From: Candidatus Coatesiibacteriota bacterium
GTDB taxonomy: Bacteria; Oederibacteriota; CAKKQC01
Direction: 5' to 3'
DNA length: 13,215 nucleotides
Assembly: GCA_023265785.1 (NCBI GenBank)
Contig: JAHFSL010000024.1
Coordinates: 1-13,215, forward strand
Below the pieces are notes generated by a model. That model made no database searches. It was given only the letters and a program-made list of their open reading frames with translations, and was not told the DNA's origin. The translations under genes were made by a program, and so were the position numbers. Below are positions 1-6,984 of the stretch, piece by piece. Within the stretch, counting starts at the first letter, position 1, and each line of letters opens with the position of its first letter.

Positions 1-2
1 TT

Positions 3-188
3 CCGGTCATCCTGGAGGCCGCCGACGGGACCGTCTGCGTCAGCTGGAAGGACAACGGCCGCCTGATGTGGGAATGCTTCGATGCGGCGGGACTTCCGTG
101 GGGCCTCCCGGGGGTGGTGACGGCGGCCAACCCGCACCGTCACGCCGGCGTCGTCACCGTGTCCGGCGGGTTCCTCCTGATTGACTAG
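3..188 (+). CDS. C-terminal fragment of a probable beta-repeat (propeller-like) protein
   Basis: This open frame enters from the left edge and ends at TAG 186-188, giving the last 61 residues of a protein. The fragment alternates short hydrophobic strands with turns. It contains VSWKDNGRLMWECFDAAGLPWG followed by a GGFLLID ending when the frame is read from base 3, which resembles the repeat unit V-W-x-D-x(n)-FDAAG-x-P-WG seen in large secreted bacterial beta-repeat proteins. That family likeness is inference from a fragment. The 5' end lies outside the window, so size, signal peptide and function cannot be given. It converges on the oxidoreductase gene with 3 bases between the two stop codons. 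It could instead belong to an unrelated beta-sandwich protein. Confidence 0.6.
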   Translation, partial: PVILEAADGTVCVSWKDNGRLMWECFDAAGLPWGLPGVVTAANPHRHAGVVTVSGGFLLID

Positions 189-191
189 CCG

Positions 192-1451
192 CTAGGCCCG
201 GACGGCCTCCACGGTGCCGCGGCGGCGGGCGCGCTCGGCGGCAAAGACCATCAGGTGCGACTCCAGCGTTTCATCGGGGCCGGAGAGGATGCGGGACTGG
301 TCGCGGTGGGCCACGGCCGCCACGAAGCTCTCCATCATTCCGAGGTCGCCGCCGCCGTGGCCGCCCAGGATCCCGTCCTTCGCGGTCTCGGTGTCGATGC
401 GGTCGGTTGTCCCGGCGAGGAAATCGTGGAGATGGAGGTGCCGGCCATCGCCGGTGATCTCGCCCTTGGTCCCGAACAGCCGGACCTCGCGGTCGCGCTG
501 GCGGGTGAACGCGGTCATCGTGAAGGACGCGGAGCGGCGGCCCGCGAACTCCATGTTCACCACCTGGTGATCCACCACATCGTTGTCACACGCCCAGACG
601 CACCGTCCGTACGGGCCTTCGCGGAGGGCCCGGACGACCCCGGCCCGGGAGAAGTCCTGGGTGATGACATCCAGTGGCCACCACCGCTGGCGCCGGGCCT
701 GCATGCCCAGGTAGAGCTTCTTCGCCGAGTAGGCGCAGGTCTTTTCGATCCGGCAGGACAGGCAGCGCGTTCCGGCGCCCCTGGGCCGCTCCGCCTTCCG
801 GAAGTGCTTGAGGGCGCCAAAGGAACTCACCCGGGTGCAGGTCGCCCCCATGACATGGCGGAGCCAGTCCAGGTCATGGCACGACTTGGCCAGCAACATG
901 GGGGAGGAGCCTCGCTCGTTGCGCCAGTTGCCCCGCACGAAGGAGTGGGCCTGGTGCCAGAACCCGACGGGCTCGAGGAGCTGGATGCTGACAAGGTCGC
1001 CGATCCGCCCGGACGCAAGGACGGCCTTCAGCGCCCGGGTGTATCGGGTGTACCGCATGACATGACAGACGCCGAAGATGACCCGGGCGCGCTTGACGGC
1101 GGCGACGATCCGGCGGCACTCGCGTTCCGTGGGGGCCATGGGCTTCTCGAGCATGATGGCGTAGCCCTGGCGGGCGAATCGTATCGCGGGCGCGGCGTGC
1201 ATCCGGTCCTGGGTCGCGATGATGACCGCGTCGGCCAGCCTGGGGGCCGCCGCAAGGTCCTCCCACCGGGTGAAGACGGCCGACGGGGGAATCCGGTGGT
1301 CGCGCGCCAGCCGGTCCCGGTAGAACGGCCGGGGCTCGGCGACGCCGACAATCCGGGCCTGCCCCGGGTGGGTGAGGGCGAACGAGGCGTACCCGGTTCC
1401 CCGCCCCCCGGCGCCGGCGACCACCAGCGTGACGGGTTTCACGCCCCCCAT
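192..1451 (-). CDS. Gfo/Idh/MocA family NAD(P)-dependent oxidoreductase with a cysteine cluster
   Basis: A 419-residue cytosolic oxidoreductase of the glucose-fructose oxidoreductase / inositol dehydrogenase family. These enzymes oxidise or reduce sugar-type substrates with bound NAD(P). Visible features are the Rossmann loop GAGGRG (residues 13-18), the signature EKP at 102-104 carrying the family lysine, and AKSCHDLDWLR at 188-198 in the catalytic region. A cysteine patch C230-x2-C233-x5-C239 followed by YSAKK is typical of one subgroup and may bind metal. Length fits the family. The substrate cannot be told. The ATG at 1451 lies 4 bases after the transporter stop, so the gene is probably the last of that operon. 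A GTG at 1442 would also start cleanly (MKPVTLVVAGAGG) and sits 7 bases after a TAGGAT box at 1455-1450. Family assignment is firm; start and role in the operon are uncertain. Confidence 0.9.
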   Translation of the reverse strand: MGGVKPVTLVVAGAGGRGTGYASFALTHPGQARIVGVAEPRPFYRDRLARDHRIPPSAVFTRWEDLAAAPRLADAVIIATQDRMHAAPAIRFARQGYAIMLEKPMAPTERECRRIVAAVKRARVIFGVCHVMRYTRYTRALKAVLASGRIGDLVSIQLLEPVGFWHQAHSFVRGNWRNERGSSPMLLAKSCHDLDWLRHVMGATCTRVSSFGALKHFRKAERPRGAGTRCLSCRIEKTCAYSAKKLYLGMQARRQRWWPLDVITQDFSRAGVVRALREGPYGRCVWACDNDVVDHQVVNMEFAGRRSASFTMTAFTRQRDREVRLFGTKGEITGDGRHLHLHDFLAGTTDRIDTETAKDGILGGHGGGDLGMMESFVAAVAHRDQSRILSGPDETLESHLMVFAAERARRRGTVEAVRA

Positions 1452-1455
1452 CCTA
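1450..1455 (-). promoter_or_regulatory. Possible internal -10 box (TAGGAT) before the oxidoreductase
   Basis: TAGGAT on the minus strand sits 7 bases before an in-frame GTG at 1442. This is the spacing expected for a leaderless transcript and matches similar boxes elsewhere in the window. It overlaps the upstream ATG at 1451 and could equally be read as part of a weak ribosome-binding stretch after the transporter stop. No -35 element was recognised. Confidence 0.25.
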
Positions 1456-3558
1456 TCACTCGCTGCGCAGGGCTTCCGCGGGGGCCAGCGCGGCCGCGCG
1501 CCGGGCGGGCCAGAATCCGAACAGGATGCCGACGCCGGCCGAGAAGCCGAACGACAGCAGGATTGAGAAGGGTGTCACGACCACCGTCCACTGGAGGATC
1601 TTCGCCATCCCGAAGGCGACCGCTCCACCCAGGAGAATGCCGATCACCCCGCCGGTGACGCTGATGGCCGCCGCCTCGGAGAGAAATTGGACGAGCACGT
1701 CGGATCCGCGGGCCCCGACGGCCTTGCGCAGGCCGATTTCGCGGGTCCGCTCGGTCACCGTTACCAGCATGATGTTCATGATCCCGATGCCGCCGACCAT
1801 GAGGCTGATGACCGCGACCACGGCCAGGAGCGCCGACATGGTGTCCGACATGCTCGACAGCGCCTGCCGCCACTGCATCTCGTTGCGCACGCTGAAGGCG
1901 TCGTCCTTCCCGCCCTTGAGCCGGTACCGGCGGGAGAGGAACGCCTTGATGGCGTCCATCAGTTCGTCCACGTCCGCGCCGGCCGCGAATTGGACGTCAA
2001 TCTGGTCCACGAACCGCTTGCCGGACATCCGGTACATGGCGGTGCCCAGCGGCACGAGCATGATGTTGTCAGGGTCCCACCGTCCACCGCCGCCCTTCTC
2101 CGGCAGGAGCCCGATCACCGTGAACGGCACCCGGTTGAGCCGGACGGTCGTCCCGACCGGGTTCTCCCCGTCGGCGTAGAGCTGGCGGATCACGGAGGCG
2201 CCGAGCAGGAGGACCCGGGCCCGGCTCCGGTCCTCGGCCTCGGTGAAGAACCGTCCCGCCACGGGATGCCAGGCCCGGACTTCGGCATAGGGCGGGGTGC
2301 ACCCGATGGCCATGTCCGGGCTCCAGTCCTTGCCGCGATAGGTCAGCGATCCGCCACTCCAGACCATGGGCGCGGTGCAGACGATTCCGGGGTGCGCGCG
2401 CACCAGCGCGGCCGCGTCGGCGGTGGTCAGCCGGGTGATGACGCCGTCGCTCCCGCGTCCGTGCGGCTGGTACCACTCGGCGCGCACGGAGAGGACATTG
2501 GTGCCGAACTTGGACATCATCGCGCTCAAGCTTTCCTTCGCGCCGGTGCCGATGGCCAGCATGGCGATGACGGCGGCCACGCCGATGGTGATCCCCAGGG
2601 TGGACAGCGCCGCGCGGGCCTTGTTCGCGGCCAGCGAGGTCATGGCCTCGGCCAGGTGGCCCCGGGCATGAACGGCGAGGGGGGTCAGCGCGGTTCGCCA
2701 CCGTGCCAGAGGCGCCCCGAGGCCCCGGGCGGCGGATCGGGTGGCTCCGGCGCGGACCGCCGGGACCGGTCCGACCAGTGCCCCCGTCCCGGCCGCCGCC
2801 CGGCCGACGGCCAGGCCGCGCTGACGGCGGTCCCACAGGACCCGGCCGTCCCGCATCCAGATCACCCGGCGGGCATACGCCGCAACCTCCTCCTCGTGTG
2901 TCACCAGGATGATGGTCAGCCCCGCCCGGTTGAGGCGGGTGAGCAGGTCGAGGATTTCCCGCTGGGTGTGCGAATCGAGGTTCCCGGTGGGCTCGTCGGC
3001 GAGGATCAGGCTGGGCGCGTTGACCAGTGACCGGGCGATCGCGACCCGCTGCTGCTGTCCGCCCGAGAGTTCCCCGGGCCGGTGCGTCAAGCGATTGGAG
3101 AGCGCGAAGGCCCGGGCCAGCGCCTCGGTCCGGCCACGCGAGGCGGCCCGGGTGGCCCCGCCACCGTACAGGAGGGGCAACTCGATGTTGTCGCGGGCCG
3201 AAAGCCGGGGGAGGAGATTGAACTGCTGGAACACGAACCCCACCGTCCGGCCGCGCAGGGCAGCCAGCGCGTCGTCATCCAGCCCGGCGGCCTCGTGCCC
3301 CAGTAATTTGTACGATCCGGCATCAGGAACATCCAGGAGGCCCAGCAGGTGCATGAGCGTGGACTTGCCCGACCCCGACGGCCCCATGATGGCCACGAAT
3401 TCGCCCTCCCGGATGGTGAGGGACACTCCCCGGAGCGCCCGGACCGGAGTGGCGCCGAGCCAGTAGGTCTTGGCGACGCCGTGGAGCCGAATCAGCGCGT
3501 CGGGTCCCGACGTCCGGCCCGGGGCCCGCGTCCGGCGCGCCGGCGGGAGCCGCCTCAC
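1456..3558 (-). CDS. macB: MacB-type ABC transporter, fused ATPase and permease
   Basis: A 700-residue inner-membrane ABC protein with ATPase and permease in one chain, the MacB arrangement. In MacB-like pumps it works as a dimer, driving substrate from the periplasm through an adaptor and TolC. Seen: Walker A GPSGSGKS (59-66), Q-loop in FVFQQFN, signature LSGGQQQR (164-171), Walker B LILADEP (184-190) and switch H221 in LVTH. A long Ala/Gly/Arg-rich linker (about 245-300) follows. Then come TM1 (316-339), a large periplasmic domain to about 573, and TM2-4 (573-599, 628-651, 663-685) with the characteristic GGIGIMNIMLV. The start chosen is GTG 3558, overlapping the adaptor stop as GTGA; a GTG at 3579 would add seven residues. 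Substrate is unknown: antibiotic, lipid or peptide export are all possible for the family. Confidence 0.93.
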   Translation of the reverse strand: MRRLPPARRTRAPGRTSGPDALIRLHGVAKTYWLGATPVRALRGVSLTIREGEFVAIMGPSGSGKSTLMHLLGLLDVPDAGSYKLLGHEAAGLDDDALAALRGRTVGFVFQQFNLLPRLSARDNIELPLLYGGGATRAASRGRTEALARAFALSNRLTHRPGELSGGQQQRVAIARSLVNAPSLILADEPTGNLDSHTQREILDLLTRLNRAGLTIILVTHEEEVAAYARRVIWMRDGRVLWDRRQRGLAVGRAAAGTGALVGPVPAVRAGATRSAARGLGAPLARWRTALTPLAVHARGHLAEAMTSLAANKARAALSTLGITIGVAAVIAMLAIGTGAKESLSAMMSKFGTNVLSVRAEWYQPHGRGSDGVITRLTTADAAALVRAHPGIVCTAPMVWSGGSLTYRGKDWSPDMAIGCTPPYAEVRAWHPVAGRFFTEAEDRSRARVLLLGASVIRQLYADGENPVGTTVRLNRVPFTVIGLLPEKGGGGRWDPDNIMLVPLGTAMYRMSGKRFVDQIDVQFAAGADVDELMDAIKAFLSRRYRLKGGKDDAFSVRNEMQWRQALSSMSDTMSALLAVVAVISLMVGGIGIMNIMLVTVTERTREIGLRKAVGARGSDVLVQFLSEAAAISVTGGVIGILLGGAVAFGMAKILQWTVVVTPFSILLSFGFSAGVGILFGFWPARRAAALAPAEALRSE

Positions 3559-4574
3559 TTCTTCTTCTTGCCGCCCCACTTGGGCATGAACGGACTGCTG
3601 GTGTTGGAGAGCGAGGAGGGGGGCAGACCGTGGACATTCACCAGGAGGATCTCGCCCGTGGCGAGCCCCTTGGTGATCTCCACCAGTGCGCCGTCATTGA
3701 GGCCGAGTTCGACCGGCCGAGCCGCCGGCGGGCCTTTCGCCGCCTTCACCAGGACCTGGAGTTTCCCGCCCTTTTCCGTCAGCGCTTCCGCCGGAACGGC
3801 GACCACTTGGCGCCGCTCCGTCACGATGACGGCGACGGTCGCGGTCATGCCCGAGCGCAGGACCCGCGGGTCCTTGAGCAGGGCGACCTCGATATCGTAG
3901 ACAGTCACATTGTTGTTGGTCCGCGCCTCGTAGGCCAGGTGGTCAAGCCGGCCGGGGAGCTTCAGGTCCGGGTAGGCGTCGAGGCTGACCTCCACGGTCT
4001 GCCCTACACGCACCTTCGCCATGTCGGTCTCGTCCACCTGCGCGCGCACGATGAGCCGGTCGGCCATCACCAGCGGCGCGGTACCGGTGCCGCCGGTCTG
4101 CCCCGGCTCGGCCCGCCGGGCAATGATGAACCCGGGAAGCGGGGCCACCAGCGGGGTGGGCTTGTAGATGTCCTCCCACTTCCTGACCTCCTCGGGCCCC
4201 CGTGCGCGGGCGGCATCCAGCAGGGCGGCGCGGTCGTAGGAGGAGATCCAGGCCAGCACCTGGCCCTTGCGGATCTCGTCGCCTTCGTGCACCAGGATCT
4301 GGTCAATGCGGCCGGCGACCGGCAGGGTCAGCTCGATCCGGTTCTGGGGGCTGACATCGGCTGCGGCGCTGACCGTGAGCCTGAGATCGGCCAGTCCGAC
4401 CGGCACCTCGCGGTACTCAATCTTCGGTTCGGGCGGCTTGCGGAACGCCCGCCAGCCGCCGAACGCCAGCAGGAGGGCGGCCGCACCGCCCGCGACCAGG
4501 AGCCACCGGCGCCGGCGCGGCCCCCGGGGGACCAGCCGGGAGGGCCGCCAGCCCGGGATTAGGGCGCGGCTCAT
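3555..4574 (-). CDS. Membrane-fusion (periplasmic adaptor) protein, MacA/HlyD type, short hairpin
   Basis: A 339-residue periplasmic adaptor that should bridge the MacB-type pump and the TolC-type channel. An Arg-rich cytosolic N-terminus precedes one TM anchor (about 24-40). A lipoyl-type half motif follows (LPVAGRIDQILVHEGDEIRKG, about 84-104), then its second half (PLPGFIIARRAEPGQTG, about 145-161), beta-barrel and membrane-proximal domains, and a C-terminus ending in KWGGKKKK. The segment between the lipoyl halves (about 112-138) is far shorter than the long alpha-hairpin of E. coli MacA, so docking to the channel must differ. The start overlaps the upstream stop as ATGA, and its own stop overlaps the MacB start as GTGA, implying translational coupling. 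Family is sure; the symbol macA is withheld because the hairpin differs. Confidence 0.9.
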   Translation of the reverse strand: MSRALIPGWRPSRLVPRGPRRRRWLLVAGGAAALLLAFGGWRAFRKPPEPKIEYREVPVGLADLRLTVSAAADVSPQNRIELTLPVAGRIDQILVHEGDEIRKGQVLAWISSYDRAALLDAARARGPEEVRKWEDIYKPTPLVAPLPGFIIARRAEPGQTGGTGTAPLVMADRLIVRAQVDETDMAKVRVGQTVEVSLDAYPDLKLPGRLDHLAYEARTNNNVTVYDIEVALLKDPRVLRSGMTATVAVIVTERRQVVAVPAEALTEKGGKLQVLVKAAKGPPAARPVELGLNDGALVEITKGLATGEILLVNVHGLPPSSLSNTSSPFMPKWGGKKKK

Positions 4575-5851
4575 TCCGCGAAACCCCGGCCCAGCGCCTC
4601 GCGCCAGCCCGCCTCCGCGTTCAGCGCGTCCCGCCGCGCGGCAACCTCGTTGCGTTCGGCCGAGACGACCTCGTCCTCAATCTGGGTCCATTCCTGGAAC
4701 CCCAGCCGCCCGTTGGCGTACTGGGCCCGCCCAATCTCCGCCCGGGCCCGGGTGGCCTCAAGGAATTGCCGGTTGACGGCCAGCTCCTCGTCGGCATCCT
4801 GCCACCCGACCCAGGCGGCCTCCAGGCTGGTGCGCGCCTCGCGCCGGGCTCCCGCCAGTCCGGCCTCGGCCGACTCCCGTGCCTCCCGCGCCGCCGCCAG
4901 TCCGAAGGCATCCCGGCCGCCGTTGAACAGGTTCCACGAGGCGGAGACCCCCGCGCTCCAATTGCGGGTCCGGTCCGGGAACCAGCCGGGGCCGTCCCGG
5001 CCGGCCGAGGCGTTGGCGTCCAGGTCGGGCCAGAACGGGGCCACCGCGGACCAGACCGAGGCGTGGGCCTCGTCCACGGAAGATTCCGCCTCCACCACGG
5101 CCGGCACCACCCGGGCGAGGGTGTCCAGATCGGGGGCGGCGGGCGGCGCGTCAACGGCCCACGTGCCCGACACGGCGAGGTTGCCCACGGCATCACGGCC
5201 CAGCAGCTGGGCCAGCCGCCGCCGGGCCAGCGTGAGCGCGCGTCGGGCCCGAGCCTCCTCGAATCCCGCCCGCCGGGCCACCGCTTCGGCGCGCATGGCG
5301 GAGCCCTTGTCCTCCCGGCCGCCCTCATAGCGGAGCCTGACCAGATCGGCGTTCCCCAGGCTGCGGCGGGCGATGGCGGTCTGGACCTCCACGTTCGCCT
5401 GGCCGAAGAGCACATCCACGAAGGCGCGCCGCAGGCGCTGGCGGACGTCCGCCTCGGCCTGGACGGCCCGCGCCGCCGCCAGCCGCGCGGCGGCCGCCGC
5501 ACGGGTGACGTCCGCCAGCGTGGCGAACCCGGAGAAGAGGGATTGTGACGCCGTGAGCCGCGCGGACCAGGAGGCGTTGAGGTCGCGATACCACAATCGC
5601 TTCTCCGTGGCGCCGTCGGACGCCGTGAGCGAGGCGCCGGCCCGGGGGAGGAATCCGCCGAAGGCGGCGTTGCGCCGGTCGCGGGCGGCGGCGAGGTCCG
5701 CGCGGGCCTGCCGGAGCGACGGGTTCGCCCGGAGGGCCTCCGCCACGCAGGTTTCCCACGTGAGCGTTACGGCCGTCGCGTCGGCAGTTGCCGAGACGCG
5801 GGCGGCCAGTGAGAGGGAGGTGGCAAGGAGCATGAAGGACGGCGGGCCCAT
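4571..5851 (-). CDS. TolC-like outer-membrane efflux protein
   Basis: A 426-residue outer-membrane factor expected to trimerise into a channel-tunnel serving the adaptor and ABC pump encoded just downstream. The chain shows the two-fold internal repeat of the family: LTASQSLFSGF in the first half and VSASWNLFNGG in the second, each followed by long Ala/Arg/Glu-rich helices. The helical ends carry YEGGREDKG and YANGRLGFQEW, the usual Y-x-x-G turn. The ATG at 5851 was chosen because it is followed by a signal-like stretch MLLATSLSLAARVSA. The frame stays open upstream to 6004, but that extension is Arg/Pro-rich and would overlap the DUF1573 gene. An ATG at 5833 is a second candidate. No Shine-Dalgarno is seen before either. 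The stop overlaps the adaptor start (ATGA). Confidence 0.9.
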   Translation of the reverse strand: MGPPSFMLLATSLSLAARVSATADATAVTLTWETCVAEALRANPSLRQARADLAAARDRRNAAFGGFLPRAGASLTASDGATEKRLWYRDLNASWSARLTASQSLFSGFATLADVTRAAAAARLAAARAVQAEADVRQRLRRAFVDVLFGQANVEVQTAIARRSLGNADLVRLRYEGGREDKGSAMRAEAVARRAGFEEARARRALTLARRRLAQLLGRDAVGNLAVSGTWAVDAPPAAPDLDTLARVVPAVVEAESSVDEAHASVWSAVAPFWPDLDANASAGRDGPGWFPDRTRNWSAGVSASWNLFNGGRDAFGLAAAREARESAEAGLAGARREARTSLEAAWVGWQDADEELAVNRQFLEATRARAEIGRAQYANGRLGFQEWTQIEDEVVSAERNEVAARRDALNAEAGWREALGRGFAE

Positions 5852-5864
5852 GGGAATTAGACGA

Positions 5865-5870
5865 ATGCTA
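5865..5870 (-). promoter_or_regulatory. Possible -10 box (TAGCAT) before the TolC-like gene
   Basis: TAGCAT on the minus strand lies 13 bases before the ATG at 5851, in the 64-base gap after the DUF1573 gene. It could start a transcript with a leader of about 7 bases and so allow the pump genes to be expressed apart from the lipoprotein. No convincing -35 was found, so this rests on the hexamer and on similar boxes elsewhere in the window. Confidence 0.25.
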
Positions 5871-5915
5871 GCGCGGAACGTGTCGGTCGGCCCAGCCGGG
5901 CGGCGGGGCGGGTGC

Positions 5916-6539
5916 CTACTTCGTTTTGGGGGCAGGGACCGGCTTGACCGGGGTCTTCGCCGGCACGGCCGCAGGAACCTTGGCGGCCGGAGCCGCTGGC
6001 GCAACGGCCGGGGTGGCGGATGGAGCGGGCGCGGGGCTGATGGACGCGGCCGTGGAGGACATCACCCCGCTGGGCACCAGGGTCGTCCCCGAGGTCGGGA
6101 CCGGGCTGGCCTGTACCGTCGGGAACGGGGCCTGCGCGGGCGCATCCTCGATGTTGGAAGAGATGACGATCTGCTTCTGCGGCGTCTTGGGATCGTTGGA
6201 GTGAATCCAGATGGTCCGCGTCTGCGAGCCGTGCCGGCCGCGGGGGTCGAACGTGACCTTGAGGCGGGTTTCCTCACCGGGCTTGAGGAACTGGTGGTCC
6301 ATCACCGCGGCGGTACAGCCGCAGGAGGTCTGGACCCGGGCGATATTCAGCCCCGCCCCGCCGGTGTTCTTGACCTTGAACACATGCTCCACCGGGGCCG
6401 CGGCCGTGATGGTGCCCCAGTCGTGCTTGTCGGCGTCCACCCAAACGACAGGATCGGGAGACTCGGGCTTGAATCCCCCTGGCAGGCAGGAGGTGATGGA
6501 CAGCGCGGCGAGGAGCACGGGGGCAAGTTTTCGAAGCAT
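5916..6539 (-). CDS. DUF1573 lipoprotein with Ala/Pro-rich tail
   Basis: A 207-residue predicted lipoprotein. The N-terminus MLRKLAPVLLAALSITSC has a basic-hydrophobic signal and lipobox ITSC, so cleavage before C18 and lipid anchoring are expected. Residues 32-130 form a DUF1573 Ig-like beta-sandwich: DWGTI, HVFKVKNTGG, the family hallmark SCGCT (72-76), LKPGEETRLKVTFDPRGR, and IWIHSNDPKTPQ. Residues about 134-207 are low-complexity Ala/Pro/Thr/Lys, probably a flexible spacer. The start is ATG 6539, six bases after a TACAAT box; an extension to 6575 would bury the lipobox deeper. It is first in the minus-strand unit leading into the TolC-like gene. DUF1573 has no settled biochemical role; an accessory surface or periplasmic role to the pump is inference from position only. 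Confidence 0.85.
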   Translation of the reverse strand: MLRKLAPVLLAALSITSCLPGGFKPESPDPVVWVDADKHDWGTITAAAPVEHVFKVKNTGGAGLNIARVQTSCGCTAAVMDHQFLKPGEETRLKVTFDPRGRHGSQTRTIWIHSNDPKTPQKQIVISSNIEDAPAQAPFPTVQASPVPTSGTTLVPSGVMSSTAASISPAPAPSATPAVAPAAPAAKVPAAVPAKTPVKPVPAPKTK

Positions 6540-6545
6540 GGGGAC

Positions 6546-6575
6546 ATTGTACGGGCGGCGGCGGGAGGGAGGCAA
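6546..6575 (-). promoter_or_regulatory. Predicted sigma70-type promoter for the DUF1573/efflux operon
   Basis: On the minus strand TTGCCT (6575-6570) and TACAAT (6551-6546) are separated by 18 bases. The -10 box ends six bases before ATG 6539, so the expected transcription start is at or within a base of the start codon, giving a leaderless mRNA. No Shine-Dalgarno precedes the ATG, consistent with this reading. Confidence 0.55.
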
Positions 6576-6622
6576 GCGGGCTGGTCAGGGGCTTCGCCAC
6601 CCATGTGACAAAGCGGGCCATT

Positions 6623-6642
6623 GACCCCTTCCCACAGGGGTC
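6623..6642. repeat. Inverted repeat in the DUF1573-spoVG intergenic region
   Basis: GACCCC (6623-6628) and GGGGTC (6637-6642) form a perfect 6-bp inverted repeat around an 8-base spacer. It lies upstream of the spoVG leader in the divergent intergenic space. It could be an operator or an RNA hairpin. TTGACC at 6621-6626 overlaps the left arm and looks like a -35, but no -10 lies at the right distance. A weak alternative promoter is TTCCCA (6629-6634) with CATAAC (6653-6658) at 18 bases. Confidence 0.3.
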
Positions 6643-6667
6643 CGGCGGGAGCCATAACACAATTGAA

Positions 6668-6692
6668 CCCGGGGACGGCCCCGGGGAGGAGG
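6668..6692 (+). promoter_or_regulatory. spoVG leader: hairpin abutting the Shine-Dalgarno
   Basis: CCCGGGG (6668-6674) and CCCCGGG (6679-6685) make a perfect 7-bp GC stem with a 4-base loop (ACGG). The last stem base is the first G of the purine-rich Shine-Dalgarno GGAGGAGG (6685-6692), 5 bases before the ATG. The Shine-Dalgarno fixes the spoVG start at 6698. The hairpin could limit ribosome access or stabilise the message; which one is inference. Confidence 0.5.
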
Positions 6693-6697
6693 CTGAC

Positions 6698-6967
6698 ATG
6701 GAAATCACGGATGTCCGGGTGTATCTCAAGGAAGGGGGGCGGACGCTCAAGGCGTTTGCGAGCGTCACCCTGGATGGCGCATTTGCGGTGCGCGACCTCA
6801 AGGTGGTGGACGGGAAGAAGGGGCTGTTTGTCTCGATGCCCAGCCGCAAGCGGACGGACGGGACCTACCAAGACCTGGCGTTTCCGGTCACGAAGGAACT
6901 CCGGGAAACCCTGCATGGCCGGGTTCTCGAGGCGTACCGCCAGGCCACGGAAGGGAAGGGCGACTAG
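6698..6967 (+). CDS. spoVG: SpoVG family RNA/DNA-binding regulator
   Basis: An 89-residue protein that is recognisably SpoVG along its whole length. It begins MEITDVRVYL and continues with LKAFASVTLDGAFAVRDLKVVDG, GLFVSMPSRK and YQDLAFPVTKELRETL, the conserved blocks of the family, and ends in a short helical tail. SpoVG proteins are small dimeric nucleic-acid-binding proteins, named from Bacillus sporulation but widespread in non-sporulating bacteria, where they act as post-transcriptional or transcriptional regulators. No sporulation gene is present here, so a sporulation role should not be assumed. The start is set by a strong Shine-Dalgarno; the longer open frame from 6605 has none. It is monocistronic, divergent from the DUF1573 operon and convergent with the FecR gene, its stop codon lying in a hairpin. 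Confidence 0.93.
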   Translation: MEITDVRVYLKEGGRTLKAFASVTLDGAFAVRDLKVVDGKKGLFVSMPSRKRTDGTYQDLAFPVTKELRETLHGRVLEAYRQATEGKGD

Positions 6968-6984
6968 CCCCGCAGGGGGCTAGT
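6963..6984. terminator. Bidirectional hairpin between spoVG and the FecR gene
   Basis: ACTAGCCCC (6963-6971) and GGGGCTAGT (6976-6984) form a perfect 9-bp stem with a 4-base GCAG loop. The left arm holds the spoVG stop (TAG 6965-6967) and the right arm holds the stop of the convergent FecR gene (TAG read from 6982 to 6980). There is no T-run on either side, so it is not a textbook intrinsic terminator. The placement nonetheless suggests a shared transcript end or 3'-end-stabilising structure. Confidence 0.6.

Noticed and set aside
255..1658. 467-codon plus-strand open frame opposite the oxidoreductase and MacB end
   Set aside because: It is antisense to a clear Gfo/Idh/MocA gene, low-complexity in Gly/Pro/Asp/Arg, and typical of the spurious long frames in GC-rich DNA.
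1687..3030. 447-codon plus-strand open frame opposite MacB
   Set aside because: It lies wholly within the antisense strand of a MacB gene with intact motifs, and its translation is His/Gly/Pro-rich without domains.
5852..6004. N-terminal extension of the TolC-like protein
   Set aside because: The 51 extra residues are Arg/Pro-rich, overlap the DUF1573 gene, and would block the signal peptide beginning at 5851.
6605..6697. N-terminal extension of SpoVG
   Set aside because: The family start MEITDVR and a strong Shine-Dalgarno are at 6698; the extension crosses the leader hairpin.
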